In this document: positions 26,356 to 35,618 of the stretch, in pieces
How the letters are laid out: every line of letters begins with the position of its first letter
Position numbering within the stretch: the first letter of the stretch is position 1
NCBI GenBank assembly: GCA_035310985.1
Contig: DATGDH010000058.1
Coordinates: forward strand, 137,378 to 201,377
DNA: 64,000 nucleotides
Reading direction: 5' to 3'
From: DAHVFK01 sp035310985
Lineage (GTDB): Bacteria > Pseudomonadota > Gammaproteobacteria > Burkholderiales > SG8-39
Made by a program: the position numbers and the translations under genes
Notes under the pieces: model-generated
Databases searched by the model: none
Told to the model about the DNA's origin: nothing
Seen by the model: the letters and a program-made list of their open reading frames with translations, nothing else

Positions 26356-27186
26356 TCAGGTCTCCCAGTCGCGCCATACCGGGCGCAGCCGCGCGTCCAA
26401 TTGCGGCAGCGACCCGAGCTCAGCGCCTTCCCCCGGCGCGTGAAAGTCGGAGCCGCGCGAAGCCGCCAGGCCGTGCTTCGTCGCGAGTGCGCCGTAGAGT
26501 GCGTACTGGTCCGACGTATGGCTGCCGCAGACCACTTCCAGCCCCGCGCCCCCGCCGGCGCAAAATTCGACCAGCAGGCCGTCCATCGCTCCGGCCGACA
26601 ACGCGTAGCGACCCGGGTGCGCGAGCACCGCCTGTCCGCCCGCGGCCCGGATCCAGCCGAGCGCATCACCGAGCGTCGCCCAGCGGTGGGGAACGTAGCC
26701 CGGTTTCCCCGGCACCAGGTATTTCCTGAATACCTCGCGCACGTTGGCGGCGACCCCGACCTCCACCAGATGGCGTGCGAAGTGCGTGCGGCTCACGAGC
26801 GCCGGATTGTCCGCGTGGCGCAGCGCGCCCTCCAGGGTGCCGTGGATGCCCGCGTCTGCCAGCGCCTGCGCCATCGTGCGCGCACGCTCGGGGCGCCCGG
26901 CGCGCACCGCGCGCAGGGCCGCGGCGAGCGCGGTATTGCCCGGATCGACGCGCAGCCCGAGCACGTGCAGCGTAAGCCCGCGCCAGCTCACCGAAATCTC
27001 GACGCCGTCGATCAGCTCGAGCGGCAGCGTGCGCGCGGCCGCGCGCGCCTCCGCGAGCCCCTCTAGCTGGTCGTGGTCGGTCAGCGCGAGCACGTCGACG
27101 CCCCGCTCCGCCGCGCGCCGCACCAGCGCCGCGGGCGAAAGCGTGCCGTCCGAGGCGCTCGAGTGGCAATGCAGATCGATGTTCAT
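26356..27186 (-). CDS. rnm: RNase AM / 3',5'-nucleoside bisphosphate phosphatase (PHP family)
   Basis: 276-residue PHP metal-dependent phosphoesterase of the YciV/TrpH type. Metal ligands are visible in MNIDLHCHSSASDGTLSP, in LTDHDQ and in the C-terminal SRGSDFHAPGEG. Family members act as 5'-3' exonucleases that trim the 5' ends of rRNA and hydrolyse pAp-type nucleotides. It overlaps the upstream alpha/beta hydrolase gene by four bases. Confidence 0.87.
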   Translation of the reverse strand: MNIDLHCHSSASDGTLSPAALVRRAAERGVDVLALTDHDQLEGLAEARAAARTLPLELIDGVEISVSWRGLTLHVLGLRVDPGNTALAAALRAVRAGRPERARTMAQALADAGIHGTLEGALRHADNPALVSRTHFARHLVEVGVAANVREVFRKYLVPGKPGYVPHRWATLGDALGWIRAAGGQAVLAHPGRYALSAGAMDGLLVEFCAGGGAGLEVVCGSHTSDQYALYGALATKHGLAASRGSDFHAPGEGAELGSLPQLDARLRPVWRDWET

Positions 27187-28073
27187 GCCTGCTCAGCCAT
27201 GAACGCCTCGATCAGCCGCGCGAGCGGCGCCGGCTGGTCATGGTGCAGCATGTGGCCGGCGCCCTGCAGCGTTTCGTAGCGCAGCCGGGCGAACGCGGCA
27301 CGCCGTTCCGCGTAGGCGTCCAGGCCGATTTTCATGCGCGCGAGCGTGTCCGACTCGCTCGCGTCGATCCACAGCACCGGTGCGCTGACCTGGCGCCAGA
27401 TTGCGCGCGCTTCCTCGTAGCGGTAGAGAATCGGATTGATGATCTTGTGCGCGGGATCGCCGCGCAGCACGACGCCGCCGTCCTCGGTCTCGCGTCCCCA
27501 ATGCCGCGCCAGGAACTCCGCGCGCGCGCGCGTCAGCCGCGGGTTGCCTGCCTGCAGCCGCTCGGCGAGTGCGGCGAAGCTCGCGTACGGCCGCAGGCCG
27601 GGAGGGTCGCGCAGCTCCTCAAGCCAGCGCGCGTAGCGCCCGGGCGCCTGCTCGGGTCGCGTCGCGGCCATGCCGAAGCCCTCCAGGTTAACCAGGCGCG
27701 CGACGCGCGCGGGCCGGATGCCGGCGTACAGCGCGGCCACGTTTCCGCCCAGGCTGTGCCCGACCAGGTTCACCGGGTGCTCGGGCTGGATGCGCTCGAG
27801 CAGCGCGTCGAGGTCGGCGATGTAATCCGGGAACCAGTAGCAGTCGGAGCTTCCCCAGCCGGTGAGCCCGTACCCGCGCCAGTCGGGCGCGTACACGTCC
27901 CAGTCAGCGGCCAGCTCGTCCACTAGGAACTGGAACGAGGCCGATACGTCCATCCACCCGTGCAGCAGCACCAGGCGCCGCGCGGCGTCGCCCGGCCAGC
28001 GCCGCACGTGATAGCGCAGGCGGCGGATGTCTAAGAACAGCGATTCGCTCTGGCGCATCGGCGTACGGCTCAC
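27183..28073 (-). CDS. Alpha/beta-fold hydrolase
   Basis: 296 residues with the oxyanion region LVLLHGWMDVSASF, nucleophile elbow GHSLGG (S107), and a C-terminal His in GAGHMLHHDQP. This is a soluble esterase/lipase-type fold of unknown substrate. It overlaps both neighbours (dadA and rnm) by four bases, so it is part of one transcript with them. Confidence 0.85.
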   Translation of the reverse strand: MSRTPMRQSESLFLDIRRLRYHVRRWPGDAARRLVLLHGWMDVSASFQFLVDELAADWDVYAPDWRGYGLTGWGSSDCYWFPDYIADLDALLERIQPEHPVNLVGHSLGGNVAALYAGIRPARVARLVNLEGFGMAATRPEQAPGRYARWLEELRDPPGLRPYASFAALAERLQAGNPRLTRARAEFLARHWGRETEDGGVVLRGDPAHKIINPILYRYEEARAIWRQVSAPVLWIDASESDTLARMKIGLDAYAERRAAFARLRYETLQGAGHMLHHDQPAPLARLIEAFMAEQA

Positions 28074-29317
28074 GAAAACCCAAACCTGACGTCCGGCCGC
28101 CGGCCGGACATGAGGTCGGCGAGCGCGCGCGCCGAGCCGCAGGCGAGCGTCCAGCCGAGCGTCCCGTGCCCGGTGTTGAGGAAGAGGTTGCGCAGGCGCG
28201 TGCGGCCGATGACGGGAACGTTGCTCGGCGTCGCGGGGCGCAGACCCGCCCAGTAGGTCGCCTCGCGGCTCGTATCGAGCGCCGGGAAGAGTCTGCGCAG
28301 GCGCGCCACGATCGCCCTGCAGCGCACTTCGTCGATGCTCGCGTCGTAGTCCGTCAGCTCGGCAGTGCCCGCGGCGCGGAGGCGCTCGCCCAGCCGGGTG
28401 ATGACGATCTTGTGGGCTTCGTCTGTCAGACTGACGCTCGGCGCGGCTGCGCCCGCGTCCTGCCGCAACGGCAGGGTGACCGAGTAGCCCTTGAGCGGGT
28501 AGACGGGGATGCGCACACCGAGCGGCGCGAGATACAGCGGACTGAAGCTGCCAAGCGCCACCACGTACGCGTCGGCCTCGATGCGCTGCGTCTCACCCCG
28601 CAGGCGCACGCCGCTCACCACGCCGGCCGCCGCGTCGATCGCCTCGAGCGTGCGACCGTAGAGAAACGCCACGCCGCGCTCGCGCGCCTTGTCCGCGAGC
28701 GCGCGCGTAAAGGCGTGCGCGTCGCCCGACTCGTCCTGCGGCGTGTAGACGCCGCCGACCACCAGCACGCTGCTGCCTCGCAACGCCGGCTCGATCGCCA
28801 CGCACTCCGCCGCGGTCTTCACGTCGCGCTGGATGCCGAGCTGGCGCATCGCCATGGCGTGACGCGCGAGCGCCTCGAAGTCCCGCTCCTCGGTGCAAAA
28901 GTGCAGGATGCCGCGGCTCAATTCGTCGTAACGGATGCCGGTCTGCTGGCGCAGCTCGATCAGACGTTCGCGGCTGTACAGGGCGAGGCCCGCCAGCTCG
29001 CGGGTATTGCGCTCGAACCGTCCGGGAAGGCATTCGCCGAGGAAGCGCAGCGCCCACTGCCACTGCGCCAGGCTGAGGCGCGGCCGGAAGCGCAGCGGGG
29101 CGTCTTCGCGCCCGACCCAGCGCAGGATCTTCGGCAGCACACCCGGGCGCGCCCAGGGCTCGGCGTGTCCGGCCGAGATCTGCCCGCCGTTGGCGAATGA
29201 AGTCTCCAGCCCCGGCTCCGGCTGGCGCTCGATCACCGTCACCTCGTGGCCCGCCTCGGCGAGATACCAGGCGCTGGTTACGCCGATCACCCCCGCGCCG
29301 AGCACGACGACCTTCAC
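28070..29317 (-). CDS. dadA: D-amino-acid dehydrogenase, small subunit type (DadA)
   Basis: 415-residue FAD enzyme that oxidatively deaminates D-amino acids and passes electrons to the respiratory chain. The FAD-binding GAGVIGVTSAWYLAEAGHEVTVIER opens the protein, followed by ETSFANGGQIS, and the C-terminus has NTGHGTLGWTLACGSA. An alanine racemase gene (dadX) is not adjacent. Another D-amino-acid or glycine oxidase function cannot be excluded from sequence alone. Confidence 0.88.
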   Translation of the reverse strand: MKVVVLGAGVIGVTSAWYLAEAGHEVTVIERQPEPGLETSFANGGQISAGHAEPWARPGVLPKILRWVGREDAPLRFRPRLSLAQWQWALRFLGECLPGRFERNTRELAGLALYSRERLIELRQQTGIRYDELSRGILHFCTEERDFEALARHAMAMRQLGIQRDVKTAAECVAIEPALRGSSVLVVGGVYTPQDESGDAHAFTRALADKARERGVAFLYGRTLEAIDAAAGVVSGVRLRGETQRIEADAYVVALGSFSPLYLAPLGVRIPVYPLKGYSVTLPLRQDAGAAAPSVSLTDEAHKIVITRLGERLRAAGTAELTDYDASIDEVRCRAIVARLRRLFPALDTSREATYWAGLRPATPSNVPVIGRTRLRNLFLNTGHGTLGWTLACGSARALADLMSGRRPDVRFGFS

Positions 29318-29344
29318 CGCGACTCCTCAAGCTATGATATTCGG

Positions 29345-29890
29345 ATGCCCATATTCTCTCTCGAAGAGCGCCGGGTCGAATTGCGCGGCGAGCACCATTT
29401 CATCGCCCACGACGCGACGCTGGTCGGTTCGGTCTCGCTGGACAACGACGTCAGCATCTGGTTCAAGGTCGTGATCCGGGCCGACAACGACCACGTGCAC
29501 ATCGGCGAAGGCGTCAACATTCAGGACGGCTCGGTGCTGCACGTCGATCCCGGATACCCGCTGACGCTCGGGCGCATGGTCACCGTCGGCCATAAGGCGA
29601 TGCTGCACGGTTGCACGATCGGCGAGGGCAGCCTCATCGGGATAAACAGCGTCGTAATGAACGGCGCGCGCATCGGCAAGGGGTCGCTCCTCGGCGCCAA
29701 CACGCTGATCCCCGAGGGCAGGGAGATTCCGGACGGCGTGCTGGTTCTCGGCTCGCCGGGCAAGGTGGTGCGCGACCTGCGCGGGGAGGAACGAGCCTCC
29801 CTTCTAAGGGCCGCGCGCATCTATATCGAGCGCGCGCGGCTCTACAAGCGCCAATTGCGCGAGCAGCTGCTGCCGCCGTCTGCACGCTAG
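29345..29890 (+). CDS. Gamma-class carbonic anhydrase family protein
   Basis: 181-residue left-handed beta helix of hexapeptide repeats. The zinc-ligand histidines fit HVD and VGHKAMLHGC, and the loop WFKVVIRADNDHVHIGEG matches the YrdA/PaaY group. The group contains active carbonic anhydrases and proteins of unknown role. ATG 29345 was chosen from the family start MPIF; the open frame continues upstream into the divergent dadA promoter region. Confidence 0.86.
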   Translation: MPIFSLEERRVELRGEHHFIAHDATLVGSVSLDNDVSIWFKVVIRADNDHVHIGEGVNIQDGSVLHVDPGYPLTLGRMVTVGHKAMLHGCTIGEGSLIGINSVVMNGARIGKGSLLGANTLIPEGREIPDGVLVLGSPGKVVRDLRGEERASLLRAARIYIERARLYKRQLREQLLPPSAR

Positions 29891-29906
29891 CGCGCGCTGC
29901 GCCGCG

Positions 29907-30674
29907 TCACTTCGGCGCCATGCGGATCGCGCCGTCTAGCCGGATCACTTCGCCGTTCAGCATCTCGTTCTCGATGATGCTGCGCGCGAGCTGAGCGTAC
30001 TCCGCAGGCCGTCCGAGCCGCGACGGGAACGGGACCATCTTGCCGAGCGACTCCTGCAACTCCTTCGGCATGCCGAGCAGCATAGGCGTCTCGAAAATGC
30101 CCGGCGCGATGGTGCACACGCGAATGCCGCTGCGCGACAAGTCGCGCGCGATCGGCAGCGTCATGCCGACCACGCCGCCCTTGGACGCCGAGTAGGCGGC
30201 CTGGCCGATTTGCCCGTCGAACGCCGCGACCGAGGCGGTGTTGATGATCACGCCGCGTTCGCCCGCGGCGTTCGGCCCCGCCTTCGCCATGGCATCGGCC
30301 GCCAAGCGGATCATGTTGAACGTGCCGATCAAGTTGACGTTAATCACGCGCGCGAAATTCGCGAGCTTGTGCGGCCCTTCCTTGCCGATCGTCTTTTCGC
30401 CGATTGCGATGCCGGCGCAGTTCACCAGCACCTGCAACCCGCCGAATTCCTTCTGCGCCAGATCCACCGCCGCCTTGGCATCGGCCTCGGAGGTGACGTC
30501 GGTCCTGACGAAGCGGGCGCCCGAGCCGAGCTCCCTCGCGAGCTTCTCGCCGGCGTCGGCCTGCATGTCTGCGATCACCACCTTGCCGCCGTTTTCGGCC
30601 GCCATGCGGGCGGTGGCGGCGCCCAGCCCAGAGGCGCCGCCGGTGACGAGAAATACGCTGTTCTTGATCTGCAT
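29907..30674 (-). CDS. SDR-family 3-hydroxyacyl-CoA dehydrogenase type II-like
   Basis: 255-residue short-chain dehydrogenase. NAD-binding motif TGGASGLGAATA, NCAGI, and the catalytic YSASKGG are all present. The C-terminal stretch LSRSGIRVCTIAPGIFETPML resembles the HSD17B10/3-hydroxy-2-methylbutyryl-CoA dehydrogenase group, which suggests a role in branched-chain or fatty acyl-CoA oxidation. It converges on the carbonic anhydrase gene and is divergent from the large flavoprotein, with 163 bases between. Confidence 0.87.
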   Translation of the reverse strand: MQIKNSVFLVTGGASGLGAATARMAAENGGKVVIADMQADAGEKLARELGSGARFVRTDVTSEADAKAAVDLAQKEFGGLQVLVNCAGIAIGEKTIGKEGPHKLANFARVINVNLIGTFNMIRLAADAMAKAGPNAAGERGVIINTASVAAFDGQIGQAAYSASKGGVVGMTLPIARDLSRSGIRVCTIAPGIFETPMLLGMPKELQESLGKMVPFPSRLGRPAEYAQLARSIIENEMLNGEVIRLDGAIRMAPK

Positions 30675-30837
30675 CGAATCTCCTTGAGAGCCGACTGGGT
30701 ATCGCGCCGCACATGCTAAACGCTCGGCTCACCGCTCGGCAAATGACATGCACGATAGTGCTAAGCACCGTCGCCTGCCTTGAGGGAGCGCCTTCAATCG
30801 GCGAGAATCCCACGCCTTCCCGCCTCGTGTCACGATT

Positions 30838-33800
30838 TTGACCAAGACCGCCCCCCAACTGCAGCTCTCCTTCGGCGCTTCTTTCGAGGACCTGTACGAG
30901 CGTGCCGGGCTGGCGCACCTGGACGCGGCCTTCCTCGGCTGGGCGGGCGAAGCCGACGCCGCCTTGCGCGCCCGGCTGGAGAGCGCGCGCGCGCGCCCGG
31001 ACGCGCTTTCCGCGAAGGAAGAATCCGATCTCCTCATTGCGCTCGCGCCGCTGCTGGAGGATTTTCTCGGCCGTCTGTTCGGCATCGGTTCCGAGCTGCA
31101 GCGCCTGGCTGCACGCCACCACGAGCTCGCGCCGCTTTATTCGGTGAAGCGGCTGTTCGTCCAGCGTCGCGCGCTGCACAAGGTCAAGCCCGAAGAGCTA
31201 CAGGGCTTCGACGCCGCCGCAGCCGAGGCCGCGCTGGCGCGCGCCTTCGGCGAGCCGTTCAGCGAGCTCGGCTTCGCGCGCGCGGTCACGGCATGGCAGG
31301 ACGACGAGGCCGCGCATGCGCCCGAGCTCGAGCTCGCCGCGCGCTACGCGGCCTGGGCCGCGGGTACCCCCGAGGGACGCGCCAAGCATCGCGCGGGAGT
31401 GCTCTTCAAGGCGCCGCGCAAGCTCGACTTCATGCGCCTGGTGCCTGTGCGCACCGAGTCGATGCAGGGGGCTGCGCGCCACACGCTGGCGGGCGATCAT
31501 CTGCGCCGCCGCGAGGGATTCGCGCTTACCGACGGCGGCACCGACCTGGTGGGCGCGCTCGACCAAGCCAATTACTGCATCTGGTGCCACGAGCAGGGCA
31601 AGGACTCGTGCTCCAAGGGACTTAAGGACAAACCGCCCGCGAAGAGCTTCAAGAAGACGGTGTTCGGGGTGACGCTCGCGGGCTGCCCGCTCGAGGAGAA
31701 GATCTCGGAGTTCCACCTGGTGAAGACGCGCGGCCTGCCGCTCGCTGCACTGGCGGTGATCACGGTGGACAACGCCATGGTCGCCGGTACCGGGCATCGC
31801 ATCTGCAACGACTGCATGAAGTCCTGCATCTACCAGAAGCAGGATCCGGTTGACATCCCGCAGGCCGAGACGCGCACGCTCAAGGACGTGCTCGAGCTGC
31901 CGTGGGGGTTCGAGATCTATTCGCTGCTCACGCGCTGGAATCCCCTAAACCTGCGCCGCCCGTATCCCCGGCCCGCGAGCGGCAAGCGCGTGCTGGTGAC
32001 CGGCCTTGGGCCGGCCGGGTTCACGGTCGCGCATCATCTGCTGAACGACGGTCACACCGTGGTCGGTATCGACGGACTCAAGATCGAGCCGCTCGATTCC
32101 GCACTGTCCGGGGTCGACGCCCACGGCCGGCGCCGACTTTTCCGTCCGGTGCGCGATATCGCGGAGCTGCGCGAGCCGCTCGATGCGCGCGTGATGGCCG
32201 GCTTCGGAGGAGTCGCCGAATACGGCATCACCGTGCGCTGGGACAAGAACTTCCTCAAGATCATCCGCCTGCTGCTCGAGCGGCGCAGCGCTTTCGCGAT
32301 GTTTGGCGGTGTGCGCTTCGGCGGCACCATCACTGCCAAGAGCGCCCTCGAGATGGGCTTCGATCACATCGTGCTCGCGGCGGGCGCCGGCCGCCCGACC
32401 CTGCTCGACATCCCGAACGGCCTGGCGCGCGGCGTGCGGGCTGCCTCCGATTTTCTGATGGCGCTGCAGCTCACCGGCGCGGCGCGCCGCGACTCGATCG
32501 CCAATTTGCAGATACGCCTGCCCGTCGTGGTGATCGGCGGCGGCCTGACCGCCATCGACACGGCGACCGAATCGCTCGCCTACTACGTCGTCCAGGTGGA
32601 GAAGTTCCGTACGCGCTACGACGCGCTGTGCGCCGAACGCGGCGAAGCCGCAGTGCGCGCGGCGTGGAACCGCGAGGAGTCGGGCATCGCGGACGAGTTC
32701 CTGGCGCACGCGCGCGAGATCCGGGCCGAACGCGAGCGGGCGCAGCGCGAAGGGCGCGAGGCGCGCATCGTCGAGCTGCTCAAGGGCTGGGGCGGCGTGC
32801 AGATCGTCTATCGCCGGCGCCTGGTCGACTCGCCCTCCTACACCTTGAATCACGAGGAAGTGGAGAAAGCGCTCGAGGAAGGCATCGGTTACGTCGAGGG
32901 ACTGTCACCGACGCGCGTCGAACTGGACGAGTTCGGCCACGCGCGCGCGGTGCGCTTCGCGCAGCAAGGCGGCGCCGAGATCGAGCTGCCCGCGCGCGCG
33001 GTGCTCGTGGCGGCGGGCACGCAGCCCAACACGGTGCTCGGACGCGAAGACCCGCAGCACTTCAGCCTGGATGGCAAGTATTTCCAGGCCTGCGACCGCG
33101 ATGGGCGACGCGTCGAGCCCGAGCGTGCGATCTCCAAGCCCGAGCACGCCGATATCCTCATGTGGCGCGCTCCCGACGGCCGCTTCGCAAGCTATTTCGG
33201 CGACCTGCACCCGTCCTTCTTCGGCAACGTGGTCAAAGCGATGGGCGGGGCCAAGCAGGGCTATCCGCTGGTGAGCGAGGTCCTGGCGCGCGTGGCGCCG
33301 GCGTCGCCGCTGGACGACGCGGCGTTCTTCGCGCGGCTGAACGACGAGCTGCGACCGGTGGTGCACGAAATCAGGCGCCACACGCCGAGCATCGTGGAGG
33401 TCGTGGTGCGCGCCCCGCGGGCAGCGCGCGAGTTCCATCCGGGGCAGTTCTACCGCCTGCAGAATTTCGAGACGCTGGCGCCGAAGGTCGACGGGACGAC
33501 GCTCGCCATGGAAGGTCTGGCGCTCACCGGCGCATGGGTCGACAAGGCGCGCGGCCTGCTTTCGACCATCATCCTCGAGATGGGCGGCTCATCGGACATC
33601 TGCGCCCATCTCAAGCCGGGCGAGCCGGTGGTCCTGATGGGGCCGACTGGGACTCCGACGGAGATCCCGCGCGACGAGACGGTGGTGCTCGTGGGCGGCG
33701 GACTGGGCAATGCCGTGCTCTTCTCGATCGGCCAGGCGCTGCGCGCCGCCGGTTCGAGAGTGCTCTACTTCGCGGGGTACAAGCGCGTGCCCGACCGCTA

Positions 33801-34335
33801 CAAGATCGAGGACATCGAGGCGGCAGCCGACGTGGTCGTGTGGTGCTGCGACGAGACGCCCGGCTTCGCGCCCGGACGCGCGCAGGACCGCAGCTTCGTC
33901 GGCAACATCGTCGAGGCGATGCTCGCCTACGCTTCGGGGCAGCTCGGCGACCAGCCGATCTCGTTCCACGAATGTGACCGGCTGATCGCGATCGGCTCGG
34001 ACCGCATGATGGCGGCCGTGGCGCGCGCCCGGCACGAAGGTCTCAAGCAACACATCAAGTCCGCGCACCTGGGCATCGGCTCGATCAACTCGCCGATGCA
34101 ATGCATGATGAAGGAGGTATGCGCGCAGTGCCTGCAGCCGCACGTCGATCCGGTGAGCGGCGACCGCAGCTACGTCTTCTCTTGCTTCAACCAGGACCAG
34201 CCGCTCGACCTCGTCGACTTCGCGGCGCTCGACCAGCGCCTGCGGCAGAACGGCGTGCACGAGAAGCTTACCGCGCAGTGGATCGACCGCTGCCTCAGGA
34301 TGCTCAAGCTGCGTGCGGACAGAAAGGCCGCGTAG
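30838..34335 (+). CDS. Fused iron-sulfur flavoprotein, GltD-like plus PyrK-like (Nfn-like in one chain)
   Basis: 1165-residue cytoplasmic oxidoreductase. An N-terminal helical region (1-230) leads into two Cys groups (C247, C250, C258, C283; and C323, C326, C330 in ICNDCMKSC) suited to [4Fe-4S] clusters. An FAD fold follows (TGLGPAGF, about 388-395) with a second nucleotide motif (VIGGGLTAID, 565-574). From about 838 a ferredoxin-reductase/PyrK-like module appears (HPGQFYRLQ, then VGGGLGNAV near 952-960) with C-terminal C1089, C1095, C1098, C1116 for a [2Fe-2S] cluster. The module content matches NfnB plus NfnA of the NADH-dependent ferredoxin:NADP oxidoreductase. The start is TTG 30838; no clear ribosome binding site, so the N-terminus is uncertain. 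Function is inferred. Confidence 0.82.
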   Translation: MTKTAPQLQLSFGASFEDLYERAGLAHLDAAFLGWAGEADAALRARLESARARPDALSAKEESDLLIALAPLLEDFLGRLFGIGSELQRLAARHHELAPLYSVKRLFVQRRALHKVKPEELQGFDAAAAEAALARAFGEPFSELGFARAVTAWQDDEAAHAPELELAARYAAWAAGTPEGRAKHRAGVLFKAPRKLDFMRLVPVRTESMQGAARHTLAGDHLRRREGFALTDGGTDLVGALDQANYCIWCHEQGKDSCSKGLKDKPPAKSFKKTVFGVTLAGCPLEEKISEFHLVKTRGLPLAALAVITVDNAMVAGTGHRICNDCMKSCIYQKQDPVDIPQAETRTLKDVLELPWGFEIYSLLTRWNPLNLRRPYPRPASGKRVLVTGLGPAGFTVAHHLLNDGHTVVGIDGLKIEPLDSALSGVDAHGRRRLFRPVRDIAELREPLDARVMAGFGGVAEYGITVRWDKNFLKIIRLLLERRSAFAMFGGVRFGGTITAKSALEMGFDHIVLAAGAGRPTLLDIPNGLARGVRAASDFLMALQLTGAARRDSIANLQIRLPVVVIGGGLTAIDTATESLAYYVVQVEKFRTRYDALCAERGEAAVRAAWNREESGIADEFLAHAREIRAERERAQREGREARIVELLKGWGGVQIVYRRRLVDSPSYTLNHEEVEKALEEGIGYVEGLSPTRVELDEFGHARAVRFAQQGGAEIELPARAVLVAAGTQPNTVLGREDPQHFSLDGKYFQACDRDGRRVEPERAISKPEHADILMWRAPDGRFASYFGDLHPSFFGNVVKAMGGAKQGYPLVSEVLARVAPASPLDDAAFFARLNDELRPVVHEIRRHTPSIVEVVVRAPRAAREFHPGQFYRLQNFETLAPKVDGTTLAMEGLALTGAWVDKARGLLSTIILEMGGSSDICAHLKPGEPVVLMGPTGTPTEIPRDETVVLVGGGLGNAVLFSIGQALRAAGSRVLYFAGYKRVPDRYKIEDIEAAADVVVWCCDETPGFAPGRAQDRSFVGNIVEAMLAYASGQLGDQPISFHECDRLIAIGSDRMMAAVARARHEGLKQHIKSAHLGIGSINSPMQCMMKEVCAQCLQPHVDPVSGDRSYVFSCFNQDQPLDLVDFAALDQRLRQNGVHEKLTAQWIDRCLRMLKLRADRKAA

Positions 34336-34393
34336 CGGCGCGGCGGTGCGTGTGCTAAGTTCGCGCGGAATGGTCGAACGTACGGAGCAGGCA

Positions 34394-35596
34394 ATGAAAT
34401 TCCCACGCGGCGTCCTCGGGCTCGTATTCGCGGCAGTAGCGGCAGGCGGGCCAATGCGCGGCTTTGGCGCCGAGCCGATCAGGATCGGCGAGCTGAACAG
34501 CTACAAGGTGTTTCCGGCGTTTCTCGAACCTTACAAGAAGGGCTGGCAGCTCGCGCTGGAAGAAATCAACGCTTCCGGCGGAGTCGACGGGCGCAAGCTG
34601 GAAGTCGTCTCGCGCGACGACGGCGGCGATCCGGGAACCGCGGTGCGCGTCGCGGAGGAGCTCATCACACGCGACCGCGTCAGCCTGCTGATGGGCACCT
34701 TCGCTTCGAATGTCGGACTGGCGGTGGCGAACCTCGCCAACCAGCGCAAGACGGTGTTCATCGCCGCCGAGCCCCTGACCGACAAGATCGTCTGGCAGGA
34801 CGGCAACCGTTACACGTTCCGGCTGCGGCCCTCGACCTACATGCAGGTCGCCATGCTGGTGCCCGAAGCCGCCAAGCTGAAGAAGAAGCGCTGGGCGATC
34901 GTCTATCCGAATTACGAGTACGGCCAGTCGGCGACCGCTTCCTTCAAGCAGCTTATGGCCAAGGCGCAGCCCGGCATCGAGATCGTCGAGGAGCAGGCGC
35001 CCCCGCTCGGCAAGATCGATGCGGGCGCGGTAGTGCAGGCCCTGCTCGACGCCAAGCCCGATGCGATCTTCAGCTCCCTGTTTGCGGCCGACCTGCAGAA
35101 ATTCGTGCGCGAGGGCAACACCCGCGGCCTATTCAAGGGGCGCGCGGTATTCAACCTGCTCGGCGGCGAGCCCGAATACCTCGACCCGCTGAAGGACGAG
35201 ACCCCGCAAGGCTGGTGGGTAACCGGCTACCCCTGGGACCAGATCAAGACCCCCGAGCACACGAAGTTCCTGAACGCCTACCGCAAGCGCTGGAACGACT
35301 ATCCGCGCGTGGGCTCGGTCGTCGGCTACACGACGATGTACACGGTGGCGGACGCGCTCAGGAAAGCCGGCTCGGCCGACACCGAGAAGCTCGTCGCGGC
35401 GCTCGAGGGTCTGGAAATGGAGACGCCCTTTGGCCCGATCATCTACCGCGCCGTCGATCATCAATCGACGATGGGCGCCTACGTCGGGCAGCTCGCCAGG
35501 AAAGACGGCAAAGGCGTGATGGTTAACTGGCACTTTGCCGACGGGGCGGATTACCTGCCCTCGCCCGCCGAAGCGAAGCTCTTGCGCAAACAATAG
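34394..35596 (+). CDS. ABC transporter substrate-binding protein, branched-chain amino acid type
   Basis: 400 residues with a signal peptide (MKFPRGVLGLVFAAVAAGGP, cleavage near GFGA-EP). The body is a Peripla_BP_6 fold: IRIGELNSYKVFPAF, LALEEINASGGVDGRKLEVV, then FASNVGLAVANLANQRK. This periplasmic protein delivers a ligand to the permease encoded next. ATG 34394 has GGAG six bases upstream. The ligand may be an amino acid, amide or aromatic acid; sequence does not decide. Confidence 0.9.
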   Translation: MKFPRGVLGLVFAAVAAGGPMRGFGAEPIRIGELNSYKVFPAFLEPYKKGWQLALEEINASGGVDGRKLEVVSRDDGGDPGTAVRVAEELITRDRVSLLMGTFASNVGLAVANLANQRKTVFIAAEPLTDKIVWQDGNRYTFRLRPSTYMQVAMLVPEAAKLKKKRWAIVYPNYEYGQSATASFKQLMAKAQPGIEIVEEQAPPLGKIDAGAVVQALLDAKPDAIFSSLFAADLQKFVREGNTRGLFKGRAVFNLLGGEPEYLDPLKDETPQGWWVTGYPWDQIKTPEHTKFLNAYRKRWNDYPRVGSVVGYTTMYTVADALRKAGSADTEKLVAALEGLEMETPFGPIIYRAVDHQSTMGAYVGQLARKDGKGVMVNWHFADGADYLPSPAEAKLLRKQ

Positions 35597-35618
35597 CCGC
35601 CCTCCGGCTCCGCCGCCC

